From contig OY282560.1 of assembly GCA_958295665.1 (NCBI GenBank), positions 188,142,561 through 188,206,560 on the forward strand: a stretch of DNA of 64,000 nt, written 5' to 3'. Under the pieces are notes generated by a model that saw nothing but the letters and a program-made list of their open reading frames with translations, searched no databases and was not told where the DNA came from. Within the stretch, counting starts at the first letter, position 1. Each line of letters begins with the position of its first letter. Below are positions 1 to 10,881 of the stretch, piece by piece. The translations under genes were made by a program, and so were the position numbers. This DNA is from Tipula vernalis. Taxonomy: Eukaryota > Arthropoda > Insecta > Diptera > Tipulidae.

Positions 1-606
1 TATATATTGTTTTTGACATAGATTATATATAATCAATTTCTTTTATCTATAAATTTTTTAAGTGCAATGCCTGCGTCGGTTCAAAGAACAATAGTGCTAT
101 CGCATATTTTGAACCATATAAATTAATTTGTAAATGCATGCTTTAAATACTTTCAAAACTCAATAATTTTTTTTTTATCAGAATTAAAATTCCAAGTCGG
201 ATGAAAATGGAAATTTTAATTGATTTTTGGGAGAAGTTCTGAGGTATGGGTAATTAGGAAGGAACATAGTTATTTCTTTACCGATTTTGAAGAAATTCGG
301 CAAGTACAATGGAAATGGGAATCTAAAACGATTTTTGGATGCAATTTTGGAATATGGCCAGTTAGGATAGAACTTGGCTATTCCTTAACAAATTTTCGAT
401 CTGCATCACAACAGATAAGCCTCGACAGCTTGTACGAGATAAGCCTCAACAGCCTGGTTTACAGAAACCCCAATAGACAATAGCTTTTAAACCTTCAATT
501 CACTTGGAATAAGAGCATGAACAGGAAATATTATCAATTAGCGATCTATTCGCAAACAAACACTCAATGCACGCGATTACATTATAAACATGTAATTTTA
601 AAATAT
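1..606. other. non-coding AT-rich flank
   Basis: No gene or named repeat recognised. A short open frame at 220-483 has no recognisable motif and is probably chance. The segment ends directly at the 5' LTR that starts at 607. Confidence 0.5.
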
Positions 607-1061
607 TGTGACGGTGACACCTAGTGTGTAATAAAAGAAGTTAAATGAATAGCTCAATGTTTAACTGTACTAAAATGGAATTTTTCATGATACAAATTGT
701 TACGTAATGTTTCTACGCTATTCTAACTGGAAAAGTCATAAGCTTTCTAGAAGTTTGGTTTGTGTATATAAAAAGGCGAACGAATTCGAATTGGATTAGT
801 AATATTTGGTAAGCGATAGAGTAAAGATTAAAAAGGAATTAAAAAGTGAATTGAAAAGTGGTTTTGTGGAAATAAAAATTATAAGTGAACAGTAATATTT
901 AAGAATAATTTATATAAAGTGATTTTGTGAATTTTTATTGATAAACTGTGTTGTAATAAATTTTGTGAAATAAATAAATTCGTTGGAGATAAATTAAATT
1001 GATTTTGTATTATTCACAATTCAGGGATACGAACCTTATTTGACAAGGCAAAAACGTAACA
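607..1061 (+). repeat. 5' LTR of the gag-protease gypsy element
   Basis: Begins TGTGACGG and is repeated at 3,212-3,679. The end is set by a CA-containing terminus (AACGTAACA) just before a TGG triplet at 1,064 that probably opens the primer-binding site; the matching tRNA was not identified. The end of the LTR (TTGACAAGGCAAAAACGT) recurs near 55,630, showing a further relative in this window. Confidence 0.75.
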
Positions 1062-1103
1062 ATTGGTGACAGCGGTGGGATTGTGAATAAAAAGATAAAG
1101 AAA

Positions 1104-2571
1104 ATGATTCTCAACGAATTAAAAGTTCCAGAATTAAAAGGAGAATTAGAGAAACGGGGTTTGGCTACTGATGGTATTAAAGCAGCTTTACAAGCGCGAC
1201 TACGTGACGCCATGGAGAAAGAAGGATTAGACGCGGATCAACATGATTTTGGAGAGAAATTAATCGCTGCTATGAACCAGATGATGGGACAAATGAGTGT
1301 AATGAGACAACAAAATGAACGACAAATTGAACAACAAAATCAGTCTAACCAAGAAATTAAATACGAAATGAAACAACAAATGGAGAAAATTGAGCAGTCA
1401 AACCTAAAAATGGAACAACAAAATGTGCGACAGTTGGAGACTATAAACCAGTCAAACCAAGAAATAAAATGCCAGATGGAACGACAAATGTAGAAAAAAT
1501 AGAACAACCAATCCAAATTATAGAGCGTCAGATGGGGGAAATTGCCGAAGGTCAACAGAGAATGGACGAGAAAATTCTGGAATTATCTACAAATGTGCAA
1601 GGCGAGATAGAGAAACTGCAAACGGATTTTAAGACCGAGATTCAACTGGATGAACAAAATTTAGAAACGAAGGTTCAACATGTTGAAGAGAAATTACAAG
1701 TGGAGGTTGAACGTCTTGAAAAGGAGCTGATTGATGTCAAGGCAAGTGGAACAACGACGCAAGTGGTTCAAACCGTCCAATCAATCAAGTTAAAGCCACC
1801 AATGTTTGATGGCACAACATCTTTTGGAATTTTCAAATTTCAATTTGAAACGGCGGCCAATCAAAATCTTTGGAATGATGAACATCGTGTCGCAGCGCTA
1901 ATAGTGGGTCTCGAAGGAGAAGCAGCAAAGGCTCTACAAACTATTCCAGAACACGAGCACAACAGCTATCTTGAAATTATGAAGGCGCTGGATAGGAAAT
2001 ACGGCAGTAGCAGTAGACCACAAACGGGAAATTTATTGCATGGAACTGAAAAGCCGCTACCAAAAGGGAGGAGAATCGCTGCAGGAATTTTCATCGGCAA
2101 TCGAGCGATTAGTACATCTAGCGCATACCAGTACATCGGCCGATTGTATGGAAAGGCTAAAAATTGACACATTCATTGACGGCATTCGAGATCCAGACAC
2201 ACGCAAGGCGGAATGTTGTTACCTAAAGCGACCTTCGTGGAAACCGTTGCGTTTGCGTTAACGATCAGATCGTCATTAATTAGGCGCCAAATGAATTTAG
2301 ACGCTAAAGGGTACATCGAGTGGACAGTATCAAAATTTAGAAGCGGCAGGCTTAGGTGTTAGGAATGTGACAAGTTGGGTCACATCTCAATGGAGTGCCC
2401 GAGTGCTAAACAGGAAGAGAGAAGATCGCCACTTTTTATGCGGGCAAACGCCGAACGGTAGGGACAAAGGTCTAGAGGCAGCGAGCTAAGATGTTGGGTA
2501 TGTAACAAGATTGGCCACATCTCGCGAGATTGTTGGGAAGCAAGAGGAAAACGGCACGGGACACCAACTTC
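1104..2571 (+). pseudogene. gypsy gag remnant with SAP-like domain, coiled coil and two zinc knuckles
   Basis: Gag would form the particle and bind RNA. From the first ATG at 1,104 the frame opens with a SAP-like helix pair (LKGELEKRG... near residues 9-40), then a Gln/Glu-rich coiled coil with repeated NQSNQEIK blocks. The frame breaks near 1,490 (stop TAG) and resumes through a capsid-like region (MFDGTTSFGIFKFQFE, near 1,801-1,850), shifts again near 2,035, and ends in two CCHC knuckles (C-X2-C-X4-H-X4-C) near 2,357-2,397 and 2,492-2,532. The first knuckle carries TAG at 2,360 exactly where the second has Trp (TGG), so it is a nonsense mutation. At least three breaks make it non-functional. 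Confidence 0.8.
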
Positions 2572-2614
2572 TGTGGTATGATCACTAAGAGGAGAGCAGG
2601 AATCGGATGAACGG

Positions 2615-3194
2615 ATGGCAACAGTCTGTAAAGTGGAAAGGTTAGAAGTCAGTTTGAAGGAACTGAAGCTGGCTTCACCGTCTGGTTGCCCCATAACATT
2701 CATCCCTGTTACAGGTGTAGCACGAGGCGGAAGCAGCATAACAATCAAGGGCGATGTTGATGGGAGGAGGTGTATCATTACGCTGGATACCGGAGCAACC
2801 CACACAATTGTTCGGAAAGAGTTACTCGCAGGAGCTGTGCAGCTGGTTGATGGGTTGAAATTAAGAATGGCAAATGGGGAGAGTGCAATGATAAAAGGGA
2901 AAAAGATCGTAAACATAAGGATCGGCGAAACTCTTTTCCCACACGAAGTTCTTGTCGCAGACATTGTGGACGAGTTCATTTTGGGAACGGGCTTCATGAA
3001 GATGAATGAATGGCTTTGTGTTGGATTTTGGACGAGGAGTATTGAGCAGCGATAACATCGAGCTGAAACTTAAATTTAACGGTATGGATGCGACAGTAAG
3101 GCGAGTAACAATCAGCCATTTCGAGGAGCTGCCATCGAAATCTGAAACAATTATTGAGGAAACGAATGAACACCAGGTTAAGCATATATTGGAT
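2615..3194 (+). pseudogene. gypsy aspartic protease remnant
   Basis: Retroviral-type aspartic protease that would process the polyprotein. The active-site motif LDTGATHTIV is at about 2,783-2,812 and is followed by the expected hydrophobic C-terminal motif (EFILGTGFM) near 2,974-3,000. A 4-bp duplication (AATG AATG) at about 3,003 shifts the frame; the displaced continuation (MNGFVLDFGRGVL) is readable in the next frame to about 3,194. Downstream, where RT should begin, the sequence goes straight into the polypurine tract, so the rest of pol has been deleted. Confidence 0.8.
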
Positions 3195-3211
3195 AAGAAG
3201 GGGAGGGGTAG
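3195..3211 (+). promoter_or_regulatory. polypurine tract before 3' LTR
   Basis: A purine run (AAGAAGGGGAGGGGTAG, with one T) ends at the first base of the 3' LTR, the expected position and composition of a plus-strand primer. Confidence 0.7.
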
Positions 3212-3679
3212 TGTGACGGTGACACCTAGCGTATGATAGAATAAGTTAAACTAATAGCTCAATGTTTTACTGTACTAAATGTCATTTTCCATGATAAAAC
3301 AGTTCTAAATGTTTCTACACTATTCTAACTAGAAAAGTCATGAACTTTCGAGAAGTTTGATTTGTGTATATAAAAAGGTGAACAAGATCGAATTGGATTA
3401 TCGAATTTGGAACGCGATAGTGTAAACTTGTAAGAATTAGTAGTATTTGGTAAGCGATAGTGTAAAGATTAAAAGGAATTAAAAAGTGATTTAAAAAGTG
3501 TTTTTGTGCGAAATAAAAAGTAAAAGTGATCAGTAAAATTTGAGAATAATTTATATAAAGTGATTTTGTGAATTTTTATTGATAAACTGTGTTGTAATGA
3601 ATTTTGTGAAATAAATAAATTCGTTGGTGATAAATTAAATTGATTTTGTATTATTCACAATCCAGTGATACGAACCTTA
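3212..3679 (+). repeat. 3' LTR of the gag-protease gypsy element
   Basis: Same family as 607-1,061 but diverged. It contains an approximately 40-bp imperfect tandem duplication around 3,385-3,465 (two versions of an ATTTGG..GCGATAG block) that the 5' LTR lacks, and it stops about 20 nt short of the 5' LTR end. Confidence 0.75.
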
Positions 3680-3869
3680 ATTATTTAATTATTTTTTAAT
3701 CTTATTGGTTCTTATTATCGCACGAGAATGAATATTTTTATTTTTGGGTACGTGTGTTCTGATTGTATTTACGGTAAGTATATGTTTTTTCTGAATATAT
3801 TTGTCGAACGGTTGATTATTGATTATTTAAAATAAACAGGCTGGTACTCGACAATATAATGCTAAGTAT

Positions 3870-4429
3870 TTACATCAACTCACTCGACCCTCCTGCACTC
3901 GTACTCGACCTCGATACGTCGCCCAAAACATCGTAAATTTCACCCAAAACTCCCTCTTCCCCAGTGGCACTTAGTATGTGATCATCATCTCCATCACTGT
4001 CGTCTCTGCCATCGTACGAACAGAATGGTTTCATATGTTCTGCGCCTGTTGAAGCATTTATTGAACTTTCCTGGCTGCCAACTATCTTCACATCATATCG
4101 ATCAAGTCCATTAACTTTCGTAACCTGGTAGCGACCGAGGAACTTAGTCTTCAGTTTAGAACTTCCAAAAAATTGTATCCTCTTTATAGCTACTAAGTTC
4201 CCAATTTTGTATTGTAAGGCACGTTTTCGTCTCTTGTTATAATCTTTTGAATTTTCCTGTTGAATTCCGAGAATCGCTAACTTTGCACTCTTCCACATCT
4301 TGTCACGTTCGGTGTTATATAATTTCGCAGACTCTTCTTATAATACTTCTAGGAGATTGGCATCTTCTGGACATTTCATCTTTGTGCCAAATAACACCTC
4401 GAAAGATATCATCCCGTAATACTTCTTTG
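3870..4429 (-). pseudogene. Ty3/gypsy integrase C-terminal part (piece 4 of the split element)
   Basis: Reads on the minus strand from the BEL junction at 4,430 down to a stop at 3,870. It carries the end of the integrase core (SFEVLFGTKMK) and a basic C-terminal domain (KIGNLVAIKRIQF, KLKTKFLGRYQV, AEHMKPF). There is one in-frame TAA near 4,338. The upstream half of the same integrase lies at 11,599 onward, beyond the BEL insertion. After the stop, a sequence starting TGTAAATACTTAGC (minus strand, from about 3,872) may be the start of this element's 3' LTR, but no partner LTR is present in the window. Confidence 0.8.
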
Positions 4430-4434
4430 AAAGG
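4430..4434. repeat. target-site duplication of BEL element (left)
   Basis: AAAGG directly precedes the 5' LTR and recurs at 11,594-11,598 directly after the 3' LTR: a 5-bp duplication as usual for BEL/Pao integrase. Confidence 0.8.
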
Positions 4435-5146
4435 TGTTGAATATCTGAAAACACATTTGAATCCAGAGCAGCAGAATCCCCTAAAATAGAGACATCAAAA
4501 TAATTAAAAACACTTGAATTCATTATTTATTAATCAACTTATCTTATCTTGTTAATTAAAATCTTGTTAGTAAAATCTATCTTGCAAATTCATTAAAAAT
4601 CTAAAATTATAAAATAATCATATTATCTAATTAAACTTTAAAATCTTTAATTTATAAATTAAGCACTTTCCAATGTTATTGTATCCATTATTTCAAGCTA
4701 ACGTCACTAATTAAATTTATTGTTTATGTCAATTTACATTAAGCTAACATCCAGGCGACTTATGTTTACATGTACCTATAAATTAATCAAAATTTCACAA
4801 TTAAGATGTCGCAGCTTTAATTTTAATTCCAGTAAATATTATGGCAAGGTAGGTGTCTCAAACAATTTGCAATAACTAGTTTTTTTTCTACAATTTTTAC
4901 TTTTGTCATTCATATTGTAATCATACAAGAAAAAGGTTCTCAAAAAACAAAACAAAATCAACATATTGTATTCAAGATAAATAAAATTAATTTATAATAT
5001 TTGAGAAGTTTTGTTTTAATTAATTAAAATTAAGAAATCAATTTCTAAAATACAGTCCACTATTATTAAACTTGGGAAAAATCGTGCAACTGGATATTAC
5101 CAAGAATTTGGCAACATTCATTAATATTTTCGGCTGCACCCCGTCA
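4435..5146 (+). repeat. 5' LTR of BEL/Pao element
   Basis: Starts TGTTGAATATC and ends GTCA; 712 bp, same length as the 3' copy. The 3' copy ends AACA at the corresponding position, two of the few differences between the LTRs. Confidence 0.93.
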
Positions 5147-5149
5147 CGT

Positions 5150-5169
5150 TGGTCCTTCGAGCCGGATTT
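5150..5169 (+). promoter_or_regulatory. primer-binding site, tRNA-Tyr type
   Basis: TGGTCCTTCGAGCCGGATTT lies 3 nt after the 5' LTR. As far as I recall the eukaryotic tRNA-Tyr(GUA) 3' end, this is a 20-nt complement of it including the CCA tail, so minus-strand DNA synthesis would start from tRNA-Tyr. Confidence 0.8.
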
Positions 5170-5548
5170 CTCTAATCCGCATCGTCATCATTACCAGTAT
5201 TTCATCCAGCTAATCAAATTAATATTCAACTAAATCATCCATTTGCCGCCTTGGATGTTCTGGAAATTTCACCACATATCGAGATAAGTAGCCATTTTTT
5301 ATATTTAACTATTACTCTCATAAGACTATTTCTCTAATATTCTAAGAAATTAACGAGTGTTAAATTAATGATCTTTGGCTTGTGTATAAGTGAACCTTAT
5401 TAGCTCGAAACAAACAAAAAAAAAAAAAACATTATAGTGCTTTAAAACTCGAAAAGTGTTCCAATTTACCGCGTGTGCATTCTGTGTCAACTCCATAAAC
5501 ATTTATAAACCATAAACCAATCCCAAACATTGAATTTAATAGTCAAAG
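5170..5548 (+). other. BEL leader (5' UTR) between primer site and gag
   Basis: About 380 bp without coding content, ending in a run of A at 5,418-5,430 and an A-rich stretch before the ATG at 5,549. Confidence 0.7.
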
Positions 5549-8500
5549 ATGGCTGAACTTCTGGCTGCTCTCAAAAAACAACGCAGTTCTAACAAGGCTA
5601 AACTTACAAATTTAGTGAAATATGCCCGAGACGACCGCTCAACTACAAGTGTAATTGAATTAACTACACGTTTACATCGAGCTGAACAATTAATGGCAGA
5701 GTTTACCGATCTAGAGCTACGTATCTTCACTGCCAATCCAGAAGAAGAAACCGATTTTACGTATGAAGATAATTATTATACCGCCATTTCCACTTTAAAT
5801 TCTTTGATTCGATCAAAAAGCCTGGATCAAGGCTTAATAAATCTCGATATGTCTCAAAACGCAACCCAAGCTGTTGAGCACACCCAGGTGAAATTGCCAA
5901 AAATTCACATTCCTTCATTCTCTGGAGAGTATTCTGAGTGGCAGTCGTTTTTCGACATGTATACCACGACTATACACGAATCACCCAACCTCAGTGCTGT
6001 TCAGAAGTTTCAATATTTGAAAGGACTTCTTCGGGGAGAGGCTGCTGTGTTACTGCGACATATAACCGTTACTGAGGGCAACTACATTGGAGCTCTTACC
6101 AAGCTAAAGGAGAGGTATGACCGCAAAAAATTTATCATTAACACTTTTATCCGAACATTTGTCGAACAGCCATCGATCAGCCATTCCATTGCAAACAATT
6201 TAAAACGTTTACTGGACACCTCTGATGAGGTAATTCGAGGACTCCATGCGCTGGGTGATGTAGCAGAAACAAGAGATCCGTGGCTTATTTACCTCCTCGT
6301 ACAGAAATTGGATGAAAAATCTAAAACACATTGGGCAGAGCATTCAGCAGACATGGATAATCCCGACTTTTCTGAGTTCCTCAAATTTTTGAGTCGACGA
6401 ATAGACACCCTTGAGTCGGTGATTACAACGTCTAAGCGAGTTATGCCCAGAAGGGAAATAAGAAATAACGTCGCTTCCGGTGAAACAGAAAGAATAGAAT
6501 GCAACGCAGCGACCAAATCAGTCATCAAATATGAATGCGCAATGTGCCAGTCCAAAGAGCACTCATTATTTCATTGTAATGACTTTAATTCACTAGATAT
6601 AGAAGGACGTAAAGGGTTCATCAAAAAAAATAACAGATGTCTTAATTGTCTTGGAAGCAATCATCCTGTGTTCAAGTGTTTATCGAAGCGGCGTTGTCAA
6701 AAGTGTGGCAAAAAACACAACACCCTTTTACATCAGGAAGAAAAATCAACGGACACGTCATCACATACACCTTCTAATTCATCAAGCGATGTAACTACAC
6801 TTCATTCGAATAACTCACAGTACATGTCCATACTTCCAACAGCAATCGTAAATGCTGTCGACAGCTTAGGAAGAATGATACCCTGTCGAGCACTGTTAGA
6901 TTCTGGATCCCAGTTTAGCTTTATAACGCAATCTTGTGCTAAACGTCTTCAACTAAAAAGGCAGAATACACGAGTTTCAATCAGTGGATTAGGTCAAACT
7001 GGCTGTGGAGTATCTAAAGGTTTAGTTACCATAAACATTAGAACAGAACTGTTCCCTGAATTCTCCATCGAAGCGCTTGTATTACCAAAAATTACGAGCC
7101 CATTACCACCACATAATTTAAACATTAATCCAAAATTGTTTGCAGAAATCAAATTAGCCGATCCTCAATTTAACCAGAGAAGTAACATAGATTTGCTAAT
7201 CGGAGCGGATCATTTTTTCAGTCTGATGAAAAGTGGACAGATCAAAGGCAATGCAAACGAACCAGTTCTACAGGAAACGTTATTCGGCTGGATAGTATCC
7301 GGGCAATCTAATCCCCCCAAACATCATCAATTAGTTTCTTTGTCAACGCAACCAACAATTGAGAAGGTAATCGTTGACATTGACCAAAGTTTAAGAAGAT
7401 TCTGGGAGTTAGAGTCTGTCAATGATGAACGAAAGATTCTCTCACCAGAAGAAACTTTTTGCGAAAAACATTTCTCCAACAATTTACGAAGGAACTCAGA
7501 AGGCCGATTTATCGTCAGACTCCCCTTTAAGAAGTCACCCGTTCAATTAGGCAACTCGTTAAACTCGGCGATACAAAGGCTACGAGGAATGGAACGCCGA
7601 TTCATTCGCGATCCACCGTTCGCCAAGTTATATCATGAATTCATGACTGAATATCAGGAACTCAATCACATGATTGAGATACCTCCTCCAAAGCCATCAG
7701 AAAATGATTTTTACTTACCACACCATGGCGTGATTAAAACATCCAGCACAACCAGTAAGATGAGAGTGGTATTCGATGGATCCGCAAAATCCAGCTCAGG
7801 TATTTCCCTGAATGATTGTCTCGCTGTCGGACCAACCGTCCAATCTAGCTTATACGCAATCATTTTGCGATTTAGAGAGCATAAGGTAGCATTTTCTGCT
7901 GATGTGGAAAAGATGTACCGCCAGGTCGGTGTATCTCTCAACGACACAAACTTTCAAAAAATTGTTTATCGGGCTGATCCATCTCAACCCATTCGACACT
8001 TCCGTTTACTAACCGTTACCTACGGTTTGGCATCTGCTTCTTTTCTAGCAACCAGAGCAATTAAGCAAATATCAGAAGACATCCGAGATTCGTCGCCCCA
8101 TGCTGCAGATATCATCGCTAACGATATTTACGTAGACGATCTCATGACCGGTGCAGACGATGAAGAACGCGCTATGAAACAGATAGAAGATGTCACGGAA
8201 ATATTTCGCCAATACGGTTTTCACCTCAGGAAGTGGAAATGTAACAATGAGAAAGTACTAAACAAAATTAATGGCAATCACCATCAAGAGAACAATAAAA
8301 ACATCCAAGATCATACAGCAAAATATGCAGAATCCGTGAAGGTTTTGGGCATCAATTGGAATCCGCAAAACGACTGCTTCATGTTCACGTCTCAATTACC
8401 AGACTCGATGAATTTCACAAAAAGAACAGTTCTTTCGGAAGCCAGTCGGCTGTTTGATCCTCTAGGTTGGCTAGCTCCTGTGGTCATAACCTTCAAAATA

Positions 8501-10720
8501 TTTTTACAGATGCTTTGGGGAAACAATTTAGGTTGGGACGATCCACTCCCAAACGACAAGCATATTATATGGGAAAGAATAAGGAATAATTTAAAGTCAA
8601 TAAAAAACATTTCTATCCCCAGATATATAAAGGCAGCTGAAAATTCTGCTATAGACATACACGGATTCTGCGATGCTAGCCAGTCGGCCTATGGAGCAGT
8701 GGTGTTTTTTAGATCAAAAAGTCCAGATGGCCGAATCATGATAGATCTAATTTCTGCCAAAACCAAAGTAGCGCCCATCAAGCAACAAACGCTTCCTCGA
8801 CTCGAGTTGTATGCGGCAGTACTATTGACCAACCTAATAAAATCAATTAAGAAGGAGTCCAGATTACATATCAACGAAACATACGCCTGGACTGATTCCC
8901 AAATCGTTCTAGATTGGCTGGCAAGTCACCCAAGGCGCTGGAGCACATTCGTGGGCAATCGCACCTCTGAAGTAATTTCATCAATTTCACGTGAACATTG
9001 GCGGCACGTTCCATCAGCGGAAAATCCAGCCGATTGCGCTTCTCGGGGTCTATCACCCAGTGAACTCGAATCACATACTTTGTGGTGGAATGGGCCAAGT
9101 TGGTTATATCAATCAGCTGAATCTTGGCCACCTCAATCTAATATCTACGGACACGAAGAAGAAATGTCTAACAAAACATTTACGTTCACACTTATCCAAT
9201 CAAATTCAAACGAATGGTTCGACGAAATGTTCGAAAGGTTTTCATCCTTCATTAAATTACAAAGAGTGATGTGCTACGTCTTAAGATTTGTTGGCAACGC
9301 GTCAAATTCTAAAAATTCCAGAATCAATGGCATTTATCTTCGGAGAGAAGAACTATTTTACGTCGCACGTATTGTATGTAAATACGAGCAATCAAAGTTT
9401 TACAGAGACGAGTTAGCAGCGTTACAATCTAAAGAAGCAATCAGCAAAGGCAGTAACCTCAGATCATTAGATCCATTCCTTGATGATTTCGGGATACTTC
9501 GCGTTGGGGGTAGGCTCCACAACAGCCTGGCTCCATATTCAACTAAACACCCTATAATTATCAACCCGCGATCCAGAATTGCTACGTTAATTCTTCGAGA
9601 TGTCCACTTAAACAACAAACATGCTGGTCCAACACTGCTGTTGTCTATCACCCGCCAAGAGTACTGGATACCAAACGGAAAAACTAAAGCCAAGGAAGTA
9701 ATACGCAATTGTGTTACCTGTACAAAATTTAGAGCTCACTGTCAAAATCAATTAATGGGCAGCCTGCCGAGATCTCGAGTAGAGTTCATACGTCCATTTT
9801 TAAAAACCGGAGTAGATTATGCCGGACCCATCCCAATTCATCTAGCCAAAGGACGAGGGCAAAAAACCTATAAAGCATATATTTGTCTTTTCATATGCCT
9901 AAGTACCAAAGCTGTCCACTTGGAGCTTGTTGGCGATTTGTCCAGTGACGCATTTTTAGCGTCGTTAAAGAGATTTACCGCAAGACGAGGTGTTTGTCTT
10001 GAGTTGTTTAGCGACAACGGTACAAATTTCGTTGGTGCCGACCACAAACTGAGAGAAGATTTCAATAAAATTATAAAAGGATCCAATAATTTATCTAGTT
10101 TCTTTTCCAGAAATCGAATTACATGGAGTTTTATTCCGCCAAGTTCTCCGCATTTTGGCGGCCTGTGGGAGGCAGCAATAAAGTCGACTAAATTTCACAT
10201 CAAGAGGGTAATAGGAAAAAACATATTAACTCTCGAGGAAATGAATACCCTCCTAGCCGAAATTGAGGGAATTCTCAATTCCCGACCCCTGTGTGTCATA
10301 AATGATACAGAAGTCGATCCCCTGACGCCGTCACATTTCCTGATTGGACATCCACTCACTAAAATCCCTGAGGTGGACATAACTCATCTCAAAGTATCAC
10401 ATCTTTCACGTTGGCAAATGGTACAGCATATTTCTCAACACTTTTGGAAGAGGTGGTATATCGAATACCTAACCTCTCTACAGCAGCGATCCAAATGGCG
10501 AACAAGACAATCAACCATCCAGATAAACGATATTGTACTGGTCAAGGATAACAACCTACCTGTAAACCAGTGGCTGCTAGGTAAAATCACTAAGCTTCAC
10601 CCCGGTTCCGACGGATTAACGAGAGTAGTCACTTTAAAAACCCACAACAACGAGATCAAACGGCCGATACATAAGCTATGTTTATTACCAGTTTCCAGAG
10701 AAGATTCGGCTGAAGAATAG
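5549..10720 (+). CDS. BEL/Pao Gag-Pol polyprotein (1,723 aa, intact)
   Basis: A single uninterrupted frame from ATG 5,549 to TAG 10,718-10,720. Order: N-terminal coiled coil (~1-60); Gag with DUF1759-type capsid (~115-290, starts LPKIHIPSFSGEY); zinc knuckles CAMC..H..C (~330), CLNC..H..C (~365) and CQKC..H..H (~383); aspartic protease DSGS (Asp451, DUF1758 type); reverse transcriptase with YVDD (Asp863/864); RNase H (FCDAS Asp1042, LPRLEL ~1083, TDSQ ~1115, NPADCASRG ~1160); integrase zinc domain (H..H ~1353 to C-X2-C ~1390) and catalytic Asp1423 (GVDYAGP), Asp1489 (SDNG), Glu1541 (LWEAA); DUF5641-like C-terminus (INDIVLVKD, LHPGSDG). Gag and Pol share one frame, as is common in BEL/Pao, and no env is present. 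All catalytic residues I can check are conserved. Confidence 0.97.
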   Translation: MAELLAALKKQRSSNKAKLTNLVKYARDDRSTTSVIELTTRLHRAEQLMAEFTDLELRIFTANPEEETDFTYEDNYYTAISTLNSLIRSKSLDQGLINLDMSQNATQAVEHTQVKLPKIHIPSFSGEYSEWQSFFDMYTTTIHESPNLSAVQKFQYLKGLLRGEAAVLLRHITVTEGNYIGALTKLKERYDRKKFIINTFIRTFVEQPSISHSIANNLKRLLDTSDEVIRGLHALGDVAETRDPWLIYLLVQKLDEKSKTHWAEHSADMDNPDFSEFLKFLSRRIDTLESVITTSKRVMPRREIRNNVASGETERIECNAATKSVIKYECAMCQSKEHSLFHCNDFNSLDIEGRKGFIKKNNRCLNCLGSNHPVFKCLSKRRCQKCGKKHNTLLHQEEKSTDTSSHTPSNSSSDVTTLHSNNSQYMSILPTAIVNAVDSLGRMIPCRALLDSGSQFSFITQSCAKRLQLKRQNTRVSISGLGQTGCGVSKGLVTINIRTELFPEFSIEALVLPKITSPLPPHNLNINPKLFAEIKLADPQFNQRSNIDLLIGADHFFSLMKSGQIKGNANEPVLQETLFGWIVSGQSNPPKHHQLVSLSTQPTIEKVIVDIDQSLRRFWELESVNDERKILSPEETFCEKHFSNNLRRNSEGRFIVRLPFKKSPVQLGNSLNSAIQRLRGMERRFIRDPPFAKLYHEFMTEYQELNHMIEIPPPKPSENDFYLPHHGVIKTSSTTSKMRVVFDGSAKSSSGISLNDCLAVGPTVQSSLYAIILRFREHKVAFSADVEKMYRQVGVSLNDTNFQKIVYRADPSQPIRHFRLLTVTYGLASASFLATRAIKQISEDIRDSSPHAADIIANDIYVDDLMTGADDEERAMKQIEDVTEIFRQYGFHLRKWKCNNEKVLNKINGNHHQENNKNIQDHTAKYAESVKVLGINWNPQNDCFMFTSQLPDSMNFTKRTVLSEASRLFDPLGWLAPVVITFKIFLQMLWGNNLGWDDPLPNDKHIIWERIRNNLKSIKNISIPRYIKAAENSAIDIHGFCDASQSAYGAVVFFRSKSPDGRIMIDLISAKTKVAPIKQQTLPRLELYAAVLLTNLIKSIKKESRLHINETYAWTDSQIVLDWLASHPRRWSTFVGNRTSEVISSISREHWRHVPSAENPADCASRGLSPSELESHTLWWNGPSWLYQSAESWPPQSNIYGHEEEMSNKTFTFTLIQSNSNEWFDEMFERFSSFIKLQRVMCYVLRFVGNASNSKNSRINGIYLRREELFYVARIVCKYEQSKFYRDELAALQSKEAISKGSNLRSLDPFLDDFGILRVGGRLHNSLAPYSTKHPIIINPRSRIATLILRDVHLNNKHAGPTLLLSITRQEYWIPNGKTKAKEVIRNCVTCTKFRAHCQNQLMGSLPRSRVEFIRPFLKTGVDYAGPIPIHLAKGRGQKTYKAYICLFICLSTKAVHLELVGDLSSDAFLASLKRFTARRGVCLELFSDNGTNFVGADHKLREDFNKIIKGSNNLSSFFSRNRITWSFIPPSSPHFGGLWEAAIKSTKFHIKRVIGKNILTLEEMNTLLAEIEGILNSRPLCVINDTEVDPLTPSHFLIGHPLTKIPEVDITHLKVSHLSRWQMVQHISQHFWKRWYIEYLTSLQQRSKWRTRQSTIQINDIVLVKDNNLPVNQWLLGKITKLHPGSDGLTRVVTLKTHNNEIKRPIHKLCLLPVSREDSAEE

Positions 10721-10868
10721 CAAACAGTCCAAGAGGATCCAAATTCACAAATCCAAATTCACAAAATTACAAACAACATAACAAAATTTAGATGATGTCG
10801 AAATAATATACACGATCCAAATGGTATTCTTTTCATCCATAGATTATCATTTTTGAACCAGATTGTTC

Positions 10869-10881
10869 AAAGGGAGGTGTA
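10869..10881 (+). promoter_or_regulatory. polypurine tract of BEL element
   Basis: AAAGGGAGGTGTA abuts the first base of the 3' LTR at 10,882; position and composition fit the plus-strand primer of BEL/Pao elements. Confidence 0.85.

Larger units (their letters stand above)
607..3679 (+). mobile_element. Ty3/gypsy-like LTR element, gag-protease only (pol deleted)
   Basis: Two LTR copies of the same family (start TGTGACGGTGACACC) flank a 2.15-kb interior. The interior holds a degenerate gag, two CCHC zinc knuckles and an aspartic protease, then runs into a purine tract just before the 3' LTR. No reverse transcriptase, RNase H or integrase is present, although a complete gypsy interior is normally more than twice this size, so this is an internally deleted derivative. 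The LTRs differ by many substitutions and by a roughly 36-bp length difference, so the insertion is old. The last ~20 nt of the 3' LTR are missing relative to the 5' copy, so no target duplication could be found. Confidence 0.85.

Noticed and set aside
607..3679. Second env-like or pol frame in the gag-protease element
   Set aside because: After the protease only a short shifted continuation is readable up to the PPT; no RT, RNase H or integrase motif on either strand.
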